A DNA stretch of 38,310 nucleotides from a virus. Shown here in pieces: positions 30,108-38,052 of this stretch. Where the stretch lies: positions 1-38,310 of the IMG/VR virus record IMGVR_UViG_3300025131_000148. One strand, 5' to 3'. The notes below the pieces were generated by a model. The model was not told the origin of the DNA and did not search any database. It worked only from the letters and a program-made list of their open reading frames with translations. Each line of letters starts with the position of its first letter. The stretch's first letter is position 1. The position numbers and the translations under genes were made by a program.

Positions 30108-30113
30108 CTGTGT

Positions 30114-30214
30114 TATGTCGCAAAAACTGTGGTATAGTATTTATAAGTTATCGGGTTGCTCCGGTAATAAAATAAGTGCACATTTTAGCCTTGGTTTCGA
30201 CCAGGGCTTTTTTT
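30114..30214 (+). ncRNA. About 100-nt hairpin RNA between promoter and terminator
   Basis: The predicted transcript starts about 7 nt after the -10. It contains TTATCGG-gttgct-CCGGTAA (30148-30167, 7 bp with one G-U) and ends at a strong terminator. No open frame with a ribosome binding site is present. This equals the arrangement of lambda 6S RNA at pR'. It could act in trans, or be just the leader released before antitermination. Confidence 0.55.
30187..30214 (+). terminator. Rho-independent terminator before the late operon
   Basis: AGCCTTGG-tttcga-CCAGGGCT (8 bp, one G-U) followed directly by seven T. It is the best terminator in the window. No promoter is seen between it and the packaging genes, so reading through it must be regulated. 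Confidence 0.85.
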
Positions 30215-30231
30215 ATGGTAGAGTGTAGATT

Positions 30232-30327
30232 ATGGATATGAATTTTACAATAGCAGATTATGCAGTTATGTTCTTTCTAGCACTAGCTGTTTGGGTAATC
30301 TTAATAACTACAGGTAAGAAAAAGTAA
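30232..30327 (+). CDS. 31-aa membrane peptide
   Basis: MDMNFTIADYAVMFF..., a single hydrophobic helix (about 10-27) and a KKK tail. Its TAA overlaps the next gene's ATG. An ATG two codons later is also possible. Weak ribosome binding site. First frame after the terminator; could be a leader peptide or small membrane effector. Confidence 0.42.
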   Translation: MDMNFTIADYAVMFFLALAVWVILITTGKKK

Positions 30328-30863
30328 TGCCTAGAAGTAAGAAAGAGAATCAACCAGATTCAGTAGAAGCAGAACTTGAACGTAACAAGAAGGCTGGTGG
30401 TGGTTTTCAGAAAGGTAATAAGTTAGCATCTAAATCTGTAAAAGATTCTGCAAATATAAAAAAAGGAGTCGATAAGGAAATACTTAATAATCCTAAATCT
30501 ACTGTAGCGGAGGTTTTAGGACAAATGAATCTTAACGCAGCTAATGAGATGGTTAAAGCTGCTAGACGTATTAAAAACCCACTAGATAAGTTTAAAGCCT
30601 TCAGAGATATAACTGAGTTTGTTGAAGGTAAGAGAAAGTCAGTCGATATCAAGCTTAATAAAACAGAAGAAAAGTTCATTAACATTACATATAAACCCAT
30701 GGCTTCCATTGAAGATACACCTAAACGTAAACCTTTAATGAAAGTTGTGGAAGCTGAATATAAAAAATTAAAAAAGGAAATCGATAATGAGATTTCAGAA
30801 GAGATACAAGATGAAATTATTAGCAAAAATAAAAGTAAATCTAGAAGCGATGAATCCAAATAA
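30327..30863 (+). CDS. Putative terminase small subunit
   Basis: 178 aa. GGGFQKGNKLASK near residue 25 and a helical core (VLGQMNLNAANEMVKAARRI, KFKAFRDITEFVEGK) match the kind of small packaging proteins encoded before TerL. The C-terminus is charged coiled coil. It precedes TerL by five small genes; the GNK basic motif is seen in several phage TerS-type proteins. Confidence is moderate because no diagnostic motif exists. Confidence 0.5.
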   Translation: MPRSKKENQPDSVEAELERNKKAGGGFQKGNKLASKSVKDSANIKKGVDKEILNNPKSTVAEVLGQMNLNAANEMVKAARRIKNPLDKFKAFRDITEFVEGKRKSVDIKLNKTEEKFINITYKPMASIEDTPKRKPLMKVVEAEYKKLKKEIDNEISEEIQDEIISKNKSKSRSDESK

Positions 30864-31218
30864 TGCCTATAAAGCTAGAGGTATTAGAAAGGGTGGTAGA
30901 GTAATGGCTATGATGTATTTATCTAAAGAAGGAAAAGATTATAAAGAATTAATTAAGGCTGAAGCAGAAAAGATAATGAAAGATAAAGAACCTTATGATG
31001 GTCCTGTATTAGCTAGATCATATTGGACATTTGGTACCAGAAGAAGAAAAGATTTACCTAATACTGGTAAGCTTGAATATGATTCACTTAATGGTATTGT
31101 CTATGATGATGATTCACAAATAGTTACAGAAGAGAAGTATAAAATTTATGATAAAAATAACCCTTCAATTGTTATAGAATTATATGCTATACCAGATTAT
31201 GAAGATTGGGAATTCTAA
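30811..31218 (+). CDS. rusA: RusA-family Holliday junction resolvase
   Basis: I start at MKLLAKIKV (30811), overlapping the previous gene by 53 nt; this gives 135 aa, near the 120-aa RusA size. Signature: RRRKDLPNTGKLEYDSLN, then GIVYDDDSQI and a last strand SIVIELY, which match RusA (D...N...K...D-[AS]-L-N-G...DDSQ). The acidic residues in DDDSQI and EYDSLN are the catalytic set. It resolves branched DNA before packaging. Confidence 0.85.
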   Translation: MKLLAKIKVNLEAMNPNNAYKARGIRKGGRVMAMMYLSKEGKDYKELIKAEAEKIMKDKEPYDGPVLARSYWTFGTRRRKDLPNTGKLEYDSLNGIVYDDDSQIVTEEKYKIYDKNNPSIVIELYAIPDYEDWEF

Positions 31219-31385
31219 TGAAAATATCAAAAGAAAGTATTTGTTTAAATATTGCTAACTTATTACCAGCAAGAATAAAATTATGGTGTTTTATTTTAGT
31301 TTATGGTGAAGATGGTCTTGGTCCATGTGAAGTTTATAAACAAAAATATGAGTATTTTAATAAAAAACATAAATTAAATATGTAA
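31218..31385 (+). CDS. Hypothetical 55-aa protein
   Basis: ATG overlaps the resolvase stop (TAATG). MKISKESICLNIANLLPAR with a hydrophobic centre (KLWCFILVYG) and a basic end. Three Cys. No family recognised. Confidence 0.45.
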   Translation: MKISKESICLNIANLLPARIKLWCFILVYGEDGLGPCEVYKQKYEYFNKKHKLNM

Positions 31386-31411
31386 CAGTAGAGGTAGTTA
31401 TCAATTACGAT

Positions 31412-31615
31412 ATGCAAACTAAATTAGTTTTAAAAACTCTCCAAAAGTATCCTGAGTTTAGATTTACTTTAATAGCTTTTAGGACTAAATGGGTAAGACA
31501 TGATTATAGATGTGAGTGGATTGTAATTAAAGGTCAACCGATAGCAGATAAAGTCATAAGAGATTTAGATTTAGAAGGTTATAGATTTATAGAAGGACAT
31601 AGGTTAACGTTATGA
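31412..31615 (+). CDS. Hypothetical 67-aa protein
   Basis: Basic, soluble: MQTKLVLKTLQKYPEFRF then RHDYRCEWIVIKG. It ends in an ATGA overlap with the holin gene. GAGG lies rather far from the ATG. A small beta-sheet domain is likely; unknown role. Confidence 0.45.
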   Translation: MQTKLVLKTLQKYPEFRFTLIAFRTKWVRHDYRCEWIVIKGQPIADKVIRDLDLEGYRFIEGHRLTL

Positions 31616-32007
31616 GTATATTTGGTATAATATGGGGTAGTATTACAGGATTATTTTCTAGTGCTAATGAAATAGTCGATAATGTTCATACTTCTGAAGA
31701 AGAGAAACTTCAACTTAGAAATGGATTAGCTACTATACATGCGAGTGTTCAGAAGGAATTCCTTAGTCTAGAAGCTGAAGTAATTAAATTACAACATGAA
31801 ACAGAAATGGCTGAAATTAAATCTAGTTCATGGTTTAGACAAAATTGGCGACCATGTTGTGCTGTTGGTATAACCATTACTATTATTATATTATCTTTTA
31901 TGAATATCCCAGTACCAGAACAACTTTCACAATTAGCTAATGTATTCCTTCCAACTTACGCTTTAGCTAGAACAGCAGAAAGTATTGTACCAAAAATGAA
32001 GAAGTAG
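31612..32007 (+). CDS. Holin, three-helix GTA/phage type
   Basis: 131 aa. An amphipathic start (MSIFGIIWGSITGLF), a long charged helix (EEEKLQLRNGLATIHAS...EMAEIKSS), then SSWFRQNWRPC, the signature W-R-P block of the GTA_holin_3TM family, followed by transmembrane helices AVGITITIIILSF and PEQLSQLANVFLPTY. It forms inner-membrane holes that release the endolysin. The peptidoglycan enzymes themselves are on the other strand. Confidence 0.75.
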   Translation: MSIFGIIWGSITGLFSSANEIVDNVHTSEEEKLQLRNGLATIHASVQKEFLSLEAEVIKLQHETEMAEIKSSSWFRQNWRPCCAVGITITIIILSFMNIPVPEQLSQLANVFLPTYALARTAESIVPKMKK

Positions 32008-32012
32008 GATTT

Positions 32013-32192
32013 ATGACTGCTAAAACTAAATTAGAAGAATATCACGTAGATTCAACTATAAGAACACTTTATGATAGAAAAGAAAAAGTATATCTAGCTT
32101 ATGTAGAAGATGATTATGGTCAAATGGTAGCAGCTTCTCATGGTAAAACCCCAAGAGCAGCAGTTAAACAATTAATCAAAGATTGGTTTTAA
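32013..32192 (+). CDS. Hypothetical 59-aa protein
   Basis: MTAKTKLEEYHVDSTIRTL..., a small alpha/beta protein ending KQLIKDWF. The TAA overlaps the TerL start. The block from VYLAYVEDDYGQMV to HGKTPRAAVKQLI looks like a beta hairpin followed by a helix. Conserved-looking but unknown. Confidence 0.5.
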   Translation: MTAKTKLEEYHVDSTIRTLYDRKEKVYLAYVEDDYGQMVAASHGKTPRAAVKQLIKDWF

Positions 32193-33424
32193 TGGAAGAA
32201 ACAGTAAATCTATATCCACATCAACACGCTTTTTTATGTTCTGATGCATATGTTACAGCATTAATAGGTGGTATTGGTTCTGGTAAAACATGGAGTGGTG
32301 CGCATTTTGTTATTCAACGTATTCAAGAAAATCCTGAGACTATGGGTTTTATAGGAGCTAATACTGTTACTCAATTACAAGATGCAACACTTAAAACTCT
32401 CTTTGACGAATTTGAAAGATTCGGTATTAAATATAGTTATAATAGATTATCAGGAATGATAGAGTTACCACAATTCTCTTATAGAGTAGGTGATGCTATA
32501 AGACCTGCTAAAATTAAAGCAGCTTCACTTGAAAACTTTAACGCATTGCGTGGTCCTGAATATGGATGGGCATGGTTGGATGAAACTAGAGATACAAAAG
32601 AAGAAGCTTTTGATGTTATCCTTGGTAGACTTAGATGTAAAAGATCAAAGAAGATATTAGTTAAGATATCAACATCACCATCAGGTTATAATTGGCTTTA
32701 TGATAGATTACTTGGTAAGAATAAACTAGACGATGTTGTTGTTATTCATGCTGGTACTAGAGATAATCTTTCTTTACCTAAAAATTATATTAAGTCTCTT
32801 GAAAAAAACTATGATGCTAAATTTGCTCAACAGGAATTAGATGGTAAATTTATTAATTTAACTGCTGGTAAGGTCTATCATGCATTTGATCGAGAAATTC
32901 ATGTTCAAGAGAAAAAACTATATAATTTAAAACCTAAAGCTGGTGTTGATTTTAATATTGAGAAAATGAGTGGTATAGTAGCTGAGATTCAAGGTAGACA
33001 TGTTCATGTTTATCGAGAATATACTGATTTAGAAAATAGTTATGCTTTAGCTGCTCATATGGATAAAGATTTACATGGTAATTGTGATATAGTACCAGAT
33101 TCAACAGGTAAGGCACGGAAAACTAGTAGTAAGAAAACGGATCATCAAATACTTAAAGATAGAGGGTTTGATATTGTAAGGTGTCGTAATCCTTTTATTG
33201 AAGATCGGTGGAATACTGTAAATAGGCTATTACAGGAGGGGTATTTGACATTTAGTCCTGATTGTGTAAATCTCATAGAAGAATTAGAACGTGCTGATTT
33301 AGAACACGCAAGTAAATCTGAAGGAAAATATTACCATATAACTGTTGCATTAGGATATTTATGTTACAAATATTTTCCATTACGTGTTCGATCAGATAGA
33401 AAATCAAGTGTAAGGATTTGGTAA
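32192..33424 (+). CDS. terL: Terminase large subunit
   Basis: 410 aa from ATG in the TAATG overlap. ATPase: Walker A GGIGSGKT (26-33), Walker B WAWLDE (Asp130, catalytic Glu131), coupling motif STSPSG (160-165). RNase H-like nuclease: GVDFN (Asp253), DIVPDSTG (Asp303) and a C-terminal acidic/His block (ELERADLEH...YHITVALGY). All elements of an active packaging motor and headful/site nuclease are present. Sits before the portal gene as expected. Confidence 0.95.
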   Translation: MEETVNLYPHQHAFLCSDAYVTALIGGIGSGKTWSGAHFVIQRIQENPETMGFIGANTVTQLQDATLKTLFDEFERFGIKYSYNRLSGMIELPQFSYRVGDAIRPAKIKAASLENFNALRGPEYGWAWLDETRDTKEEAFDVILGRLRCKRSKKILVKISTSPSGYNWLYDRLLGKNKLDDVVVIHAGTRDNLSLPKNYIKSLEKNYDAKFAQQELDGKFINLTAGKVYHAFDREIHVQEKKLYNLKPKAGVDFNIEKMSGIVAEIQGRHVHVYREYTDLENSYALAAHMDKDLHGNCDIVPDSTGKARKTSSKKTDHQILKDRGFDIVRCRNPFIEDRWNTVNRLLQEGYLTFSPDCVNLIEELERADLEHASKSEGKYYHITVALGYLCYKYFPLRVRSDRKSSVRIW

Positions 33425-34968
33425 TGCCTAGTTTAGCAGATACAGAATTTTTAAAAAGAATTAAAGCACATATTGAAAAAAACACACCAAGAATTTTAGA
33501 TGATCAGGTTATTTTTTCTGTATTAGAAGAAAATATAAGACCACACGTAGTCAATAAATTAAAAAAGGAAATTATAAGTGAAAGGGCTTTAAGGATTTCA
33601 TGTGAACGTATTCCTCCTATTAATATTTTTAAGCTTGTAAACAAGCGTCTTAGTAAAATCTATTCAGATGCACCTATTCGGAAAACTGAAAAGAAATCCG
33701 ATCAAGAAATGATACGTTTATATGAATCTAAAGCTCATTTTAATTCTAGAATGGCGGCTTCTAATTCAATGACTAATGCACAGAAAAGATCAGCATTAGA
33801 ACCTTATTTAGATAAAGGTAAAGTTAAAATAAGAGTTATACCAGCTAATCAATTTTTAGTTTATAGTGAAGATAAAATTAATGAACTTAATTTACAAGTT
33901 TTTATTAAATTTGTTGGTTCTATTAAAAAAACAGAAAATATTGATAGAGGTAAAACTATAGAAACAACAGTAGGTTTATTTCATTTATATACAGATACAG
34001 AATTTTTAATTATGGATGGTAGTGGTACACCTAGATTTGATTTGATGAAAAATAAACAAGGTAAATCATTAAAGTTAAAAAATGGTGTTGGTATTAATCC
34101 TTTTGGAAGAATACCTTTTACTTATGTTAACACTTCTGAATATAAGTTATTACCAGTAGCTAATATTGATGATGTTGAATTATCACTTTTGATTTTAGTT
34201 CTTCTTACAGATTTAAATTATGCTACTAAGTATCAAGCTCATTCTATGATCTATATGATAAATGTAGATACTAGAAAAATAGATATGAATCCTGATGCAA
34301 TACTCGATCTTAAATCAGATGGTTTAGATGGTGAAAAGTCAGAAGTAGGTACTGTTAATCCAGAAATTGATATTAAAGGTACTTTAGAATTATTAGCTTC
34401 TACTCTTAAATTATATTTAGAATCTAAAGGTTTACAAGTTGATGTTAATTCTTCTATTAAATCTAATAAGGCTACTTCTGGTGTACATGAAGTTATTAAA
34501 AATGCTATGTTAGTTGAAGAAAGAAAAGATCAGATTGAATTATTTAAGGAAGTAGAAGAAGATTTATGGGAAATAATAGCATTAAGACATAATGCTTTAC
34601 GAAATAATGGTAAGTTAAAAGGTGATTTTAAAGAAGGTAGTTTTAGTAAAGATTTTGAAATGTCTATTCATTTTGCTGAACAAAAACCTGTAGTATCCAG
34701 AAGAGATAAAGGTTTAATGCTTCAAACTGAAGTAGATGCAGGTCTTACTTCTCTTGAATCAGCTATTAGAGAATTACATCCAGAAAAAGATGATGATGAA
34801 ATTAAAAGAGAAATAGAACTTATTAAAAAAGAAAAAAAAGAACAACAAACATTAGAAACACAAATTAAATTTAATGATAATAATAAAAAACTTCAAGAAG
34901 ATAAAAGGAATAAGGTAGGAAGTAATGCCAATTCAACATCACAAAACGAGAATCCGAATAGACGATAG
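33424..34968 (+). CDS. Portal protein
   Basis: 514 aa from ATG in the TAATG overlap with TerL. Size, position and architecture fit the SPP1 gp6-like portals: helical start (DTEFLKRIKAHIEKN), VNKRLSKIYSDAPIR, beta wing (VKIRVIPANQFLVYSED), NPFGRIPFTYVNT and a long C-terminal helix region with coiled coil (DDDEIKREIELIKKEKK). It forms the dodecameric DNA channel at one head vertex. Confidence 0.88.
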   Translation: MPSLADTEFLKRIKAHIEKNTPRILDDQVIFSVLEENIRPHVVNKLKKEIISERALRISCERIPPINIFKLVNKRLSKIYSDAPIRKTEKKSDQEMIRLYESKAHFNSRMAASNSMTNAQKRSALEPYLDKGKVKIRVIPANQFLVYSEDKINELNLQVFIKFVGSIKKTENIDRGKTIETTVGLFHLYTDTEFLIMDGSGTPRFDLMKNKQGKSLKLKNGVGINPFGRIPFTYVNTSEYKLLPVANIDDVELSLLILVLLTDLNYATKYQAHSMIYMINVDTRKIDMNPDAILDLKSDGLDGEKSEVGTVNPEIDIKGTLELLASTLKLYLESKGLQVDVNSSIKSNKATSGVHEVIKNAMLVEERKDQIELFKEVEEDLWEIIALRHNALRNNGKLKGDFKEGSFSKDFEMSIHFAEQKPVVSRRDKGLMLQTEVDAGLTSLESAIRELHPEKDDDEIKREIELIKKEKKEQQTLETQIKFNDNNKKLQEDKRNKVGSNANSTSQNENPNRR

Positions 34969-35506
34969 ATATGATGCTATACAGCGTTCATCTATTGCAT
35001 CTGAATTAATTTCAGTTATTAGGATTCGTACTGATAAAGGTCAAGGTGTATCTGGTAATCCTGGTTCACAAGGCACATTTGAAGGCACTAAAAGTTTTCC
35101 TGGTTATTCAAAAGATTATATAGAATCTAAGGAATTCAAATTAGCAGGTAAAAGTTCAGCTAAAGTTAATTTAAAATTGAGTAGTTCTATGATGAATAGT
35201 CTTAAACTTTTAAATCATGGTCCTGGTTTTATTGATATTGGTTATGAATCTGGTAGTAAAGAAAATGCTAAAGCTGAAGGTAATATAATTGGTAGTTATG
35301 GAAGAAATGCTAATGCTTCTAAAGCTAGAAATTTTCTTGGTATAACAGGTAGTGAATTACAAGCAGTTTTGGTTAATTTTCCATTACCTAGAGATAATAG
35401 ATTACAAGCATTAGCAGCTTTAGGTGTAATTGGTTTATTAACAGAAGATAGTGAAGATAAAGAGTTTTTTCTAGATTTAGATATTAATAATTTAAGAGAA
35501 AGTTAA
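34925..35506 (+). CDS. Head-tail connection or virion accessory protein
   Basis: 193 aa, overlapping the portal end by 44 nt, with AAGG before the ATG. Motifs TKSFPGYSKDYIESKEFKLA, KVNLKLSSSMM and GNIIGSYGRN recur in small virion proteins encoded after portals in aquatic phages. The next gene has related short stretches (RKGKGV, NLTRSGQL), so the two may form a neck pair. Probable neck or minor head protein. Confidence 0.55.
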   Translation: MPIQHHKTRIRIDDRYDAIQRSSIASELISVIRIRTDKGQGVSGNPGSQGTFEGTKSFPGYSKDYIESKEFKLAGKSSAKVNLKLSSSMMNSLKLLNHGPGFIDIGYESGSKENAKAEGNIIGSYGRNANASKARNFLGITGSELQAVLVNFPLPRDNRLQALAALGVIGLLTEDSEDKEFFLDLDINNLRES

Positions 35507-36028
35507 ATGGAAGCAGAACAACAACTCAAATTAATAATAGATAGTATTAAACAATCTGTTGATAATTCTTTATCTACTACAAATATGAAAAAATTAGCAG
35601 TAGATGCAGCTCAAAATGTTAAAACTAGAACTAGAAAGGGTAAAGGTGTTAATAGTTTGGGTGGTAGTGAAAAACAATTACCTTCATTAGCTGAAAATAC
35701 AGTTAAAAGACGTGAAAGTCTTAAAAGAAGGAGTAAATTAAACTTTAATACTACCCCTAAAAAGTCTAATTTAACTCGAAGTGGTCAATTAACATCTGAT
35801 ATTATGGGTACTTCTACACATAAAGCCAATGGTCAAGTATTTATTGATTCTGGTAGAAGAAATCAATTTTCAGGTAAAAGTAGTAGTGAAGTAGCAAAAG
35901 AAGTAGAAGATATAGGTTTTAAGTTCTTTAATTTTAGTAAACGAGAAGTCTTAAGTATTGTAAAAGATTATGGTTTGATATTATCAAAAGAAATTGTTAG
36001 AATCTTAAATAGGATAAAATCTCAGTGA
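35507..36028 (+). CDS. Neck / minor head protein, HK97 gp10-like
   Basis: 173 aa. N-terminal helix (EQQLKLIIDSIKQSVDNSL), then DAAQNVKTRTRKGKGVNS, KRRSKLNFN and NLTRSGQLTSDIM, a layout similar to HK97 gp10-type tail completion proteins (K-R-T...G-x-L-x-x-S). It starts directly after the previous stop. It likely helps join head to tail. Confidence 0.55.
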   Translation: MEAEQQLKLIIDSIKQSVDNSLSTTNMKKLAVDAAQNVKTRTRKGKGVNSLGGSEKQLPSLAENTVKRRESLKRRSKLNFNTTPKKSNLTRSGQLTSDIMGTSTHKANGQVFIDSGRRNQFSGKSSSEVAKEVEDIGFKFFNFSKREVLSIVKDYGLILSKEIVRILNRIKSQ

Positions 36029-36043
36029 GATTAGGAGAAAAAC

Positions 36044-36679
36044 ATGGAAGATAACAAAGAAAATGCCAGTGGCAAAAATTCAGATGCCAGTGGCAATGAA
36101 GAAAAAGAGAAAGAGAATAACTCTGTAGCTTATGATACTTATTCTAGAACACTTTCTGAAGCTAAAAAAGAAAAAAGTAAAAGAAGGGAATTAGAACAAG
36201 AATTAAATGCTATGAAGGCTAGAGAAGAAGCTGAAAAAAAAGCTAAACTTGAAGAAGAAGGTAAGCATAAAGAACTTAATGCTGAACTTCGAAAAGAAGT
36301 AGATACTGAAAAAGAGAAAAATATTAATATGCAAAATCGTATTAATAATAGTTTCAAAATTCAAGCTTTTAAAGATGCTTTACCTAATAAACTAGGAAAT
36401 GAAGATTTTCTTTCTTTTGTGAAACTTGATAAAATTGAGATAGATGAATCAAATATTGTAAATGCGGAGTCTGTAAAAGTTGAAGTAGATAGATTTATGA
36501 GTCAATATCCTCAATTAATTCAAAATGATGGCGATGAATTGCCTGGTGATGGTCCTAAAGATTTAAGTAGTGATTTAATTACTGAAGAACAATGGAAGGC
36601 ATTACCATTAAAAGAACAAAGAGCACGTATGCAAGAATTCAGAAAAGCTGAAGCAATACGTGATAAACAAAAATCTTAG
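36044..36679 (+). CDS. Scaffolding protein
   Basis: 211 aa, immediately before the capsid gene. Extremely charged coiled coil (residues about 35-105: AKKEKSKRRELEQEL and similar), an acidic linker and a small basic helical C-terminus (EEQWKALPLKEQRARMQEFR), which is how scaffolds bind coat protein. No protease motif is fused. Two near-identical DASG/NASG turns at the N-terminus derive from a repeated TGCCAGTGGCA. Confidence 0.82.
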   Translation: MEDNKENASGKNSDASGNEEKEKENNSVAYDTYSRTLSEAKKEKSKRRELEQELNAMKAREEAEKKAKLEEEGKHKELNAELRKEVDTEKEKNINMQNRINNSFKIQAFKDALPNKLGNEDFLSFVKLDKIEIDESNIVNAESVKVEVDRFMSQYPQLIQNDGDELPGDGPKDLSSDLITEEQWKALPLKEQRARMQEFRKAEAIRDKQKS

Positions 36680-36693
36680 TGAGGTAACAAAAA

Positions 36694-37572
36694 ATGGACA
36701 GTCCAAGTGATGTTGCAAACCAAGTAAAAAAGTTCTGGTCTGATATTTTTGAAAAAGAATTAAGAGAAGATACTCTTTTACCGGGTCTTGTATCAAGAGA
36801 TTACGAAGGTGAAATTAAACAAAAAGGTGATACAGTATATGTAACACAAGTAAATGCTGCTAGTGGTGAAATTAGAGATATCGGTACTGATTCTGATTCT
36901 TTTACACCAGAAGCACTTAGTGTACAACGTATTTCAATTACTGTTAATAAAAGAATAGTAGCGTCTTATGAATTTGAAGATTTAATGGATATTCAAACAC
37001 AATTAGATAAAGAAAATCCAGAAATTCTAGCATCTCTTAAGTTTGCTGTAGAGAAGCAATTAAATGATTATTTGTATACATTAGTAGCTCCTTCTAGTTC
37101 TGCACCTGATCATACTACAGCTAGTGTTACTGATTTTAATCTAGCTCAACTTTCTGCACAAAGAATTTTAGCAGCACAAGCTAAGTGGAATAAACTTAAG
37201 CCTTGGTATTGTTTGCTAGACCCTGTTTATTATGGTGATGTTCTTACTGATACCACATTATCTAATGCTGATTTTGGTGGTACTGATGCTCCAATAATTG
37301 CAGGTCAAGTTTCTTTACGCAGGATGGGTTTTAATATTCTTGAAGATAATTCAGATGGTATTTTAACTATTTCAAGTGCTGATAGTGCAGATTGTGCTTT
37401 ATTGTTTCATCCTGACTTCATGCACCTTGTAATGGGTGAACCAAGATTTAAAATATCTGATCTTCATTCTAATAAACAATTTGGTTTTGTACTTTCTGTT
37501 GATATGTTAATTGGCGCAGCACTCGGTAACGATGGCGCTAAAAAACATATTACTGTACAAAATAACGCTTAA
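36694..37572 (+). CDS. Major capsid protein
   Basis: 292 aa. N-arm (DVANQVKKFWSDIFEKEL), E-loop with YEGEIKQKGDTVYVTQV, spine helix (YEFEDLMDIQTQLDKENPEI), P-domain and A-domain (FNILEDNSDGILTIS, FGFVLSVDMLIGAALG). It resembles HK97-fold coat proteins of the P22-coat/phi29-like groups without a protease-cleaved leader. Strong gene position after scaffold. Forms the icosahedral shell. Confidence 0.85.
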   Translation: MDSPSDVANQVKKFWSDIFEKELREDTLLPGLVSRDYEGEIKQKGDTVYVTQVNAASGEIRDIGTDSDSFTPEALSVQRISITVNKRIVASYEFEDLMDIQTQLDKENPEILASLKFAVEKQLNDYLYTLVAPSSSAPDHTTASVTDFNLAQLSAQRILAAQAKWNKLKPWYCLLDPVYYGDVLTDTTLSNADFGGTDAPIIAGQVSLRRMGFNILEDNSDGILTISSADSADCALLFHPDFMHLVMGEPRFKISDLHSNKQFGFVLSVDMLIGAALGNDGAKKHITVQNNA

Positions 37573-37587
37573 TAAAGGAGGTATAAA

Positions 37588-38004
37588 ATGTCATTAAGTG
37601 ATAAAAGGACACTTTCTGCTCCTGGTTATAATGCGGAAGAATTAGTTGTAATAGAATATGATTTTGCTGAAGATGGTGGTGCTACTGGTGATTACGATAT
37701 CATAGAGAATGGAGGTACAGATAATATGCTAATTGAATTAGATCATATTCATGCTGAAACAGCAGTTACATCTGCTGGTGATCCTACATTAGATATTGGT
37801 AAAGGTGATGGTGGTACTGAAATTGCTTCAGATATTCTTAAAGCAGAATTAGCAGCAGATTCAATAGTATTACCAGATACAGCAGGTACTAAAATAGTTC
37901 TAGCAAATGGAGAAAAATGTGTTTTAGGAATTGAGGTAGCAGCAATAACTGCTGGTAAATTCCACATGACTTTCAAAATACAAAGAGCTAAATTTGATAC
38001 TTAA
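37588..38004 (+). CDS. Probable capsid decoration or head-fibre protein
   Basis: 138 aa behind an excellent AAAGGAGG site. Beta-rich (ELVVIEYDFAEDGGATGDY, MLIELDHIHAETAV, FHMTFKIQRAKFD), Gly/Asp-rich loops. The fold suggests a jellyroll or immunoglobulin-like decoration protein that caps capsomers. Position after the capsid gene supports this. Family not recognised by sequence. Confidence 0.6.
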   Translation: MSLSDKRTLSAPGYNAEELVVIEYDFAEDGGATGDYDIIENGGTDNMLIELDHIHAETAVTSAGDPTLDIGKGDGGTEIASDILKAELAADSIVLPDTAGTKIVLANGEKCVLGIEVAAITAGKFHMTFKIQRAKFDT

Positions 38005-38018
38005 ACTTAAAATGCCCT

Positions 38019-38052
38019 TGGTGGAGGGTTTAAAAATATCCACCACCCTTTT
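38019..38052 (+). promoter_or_regulatory. Hairpin before the last virion gene
   Basis: TGGTGG (38019-38024) pairs with CCACCA (38040-38045), leaving AGGG in the loop, followed by CCC and TTTT next to the next ATG. The only Shine-Dalgarno-like GGAGGG lies in the stem and loop, about 24 nt upstream. It may be a weak terminator or may limit translation of the next gene. Confidence 0.4.

Noticed and set aside
30407-30859. Minus-strand 150-codon frame opposite the TerS candidate
   Set aside because: Leu/Ser/Ile-rich antisense shadow of a Lys/Glu-rich gene.
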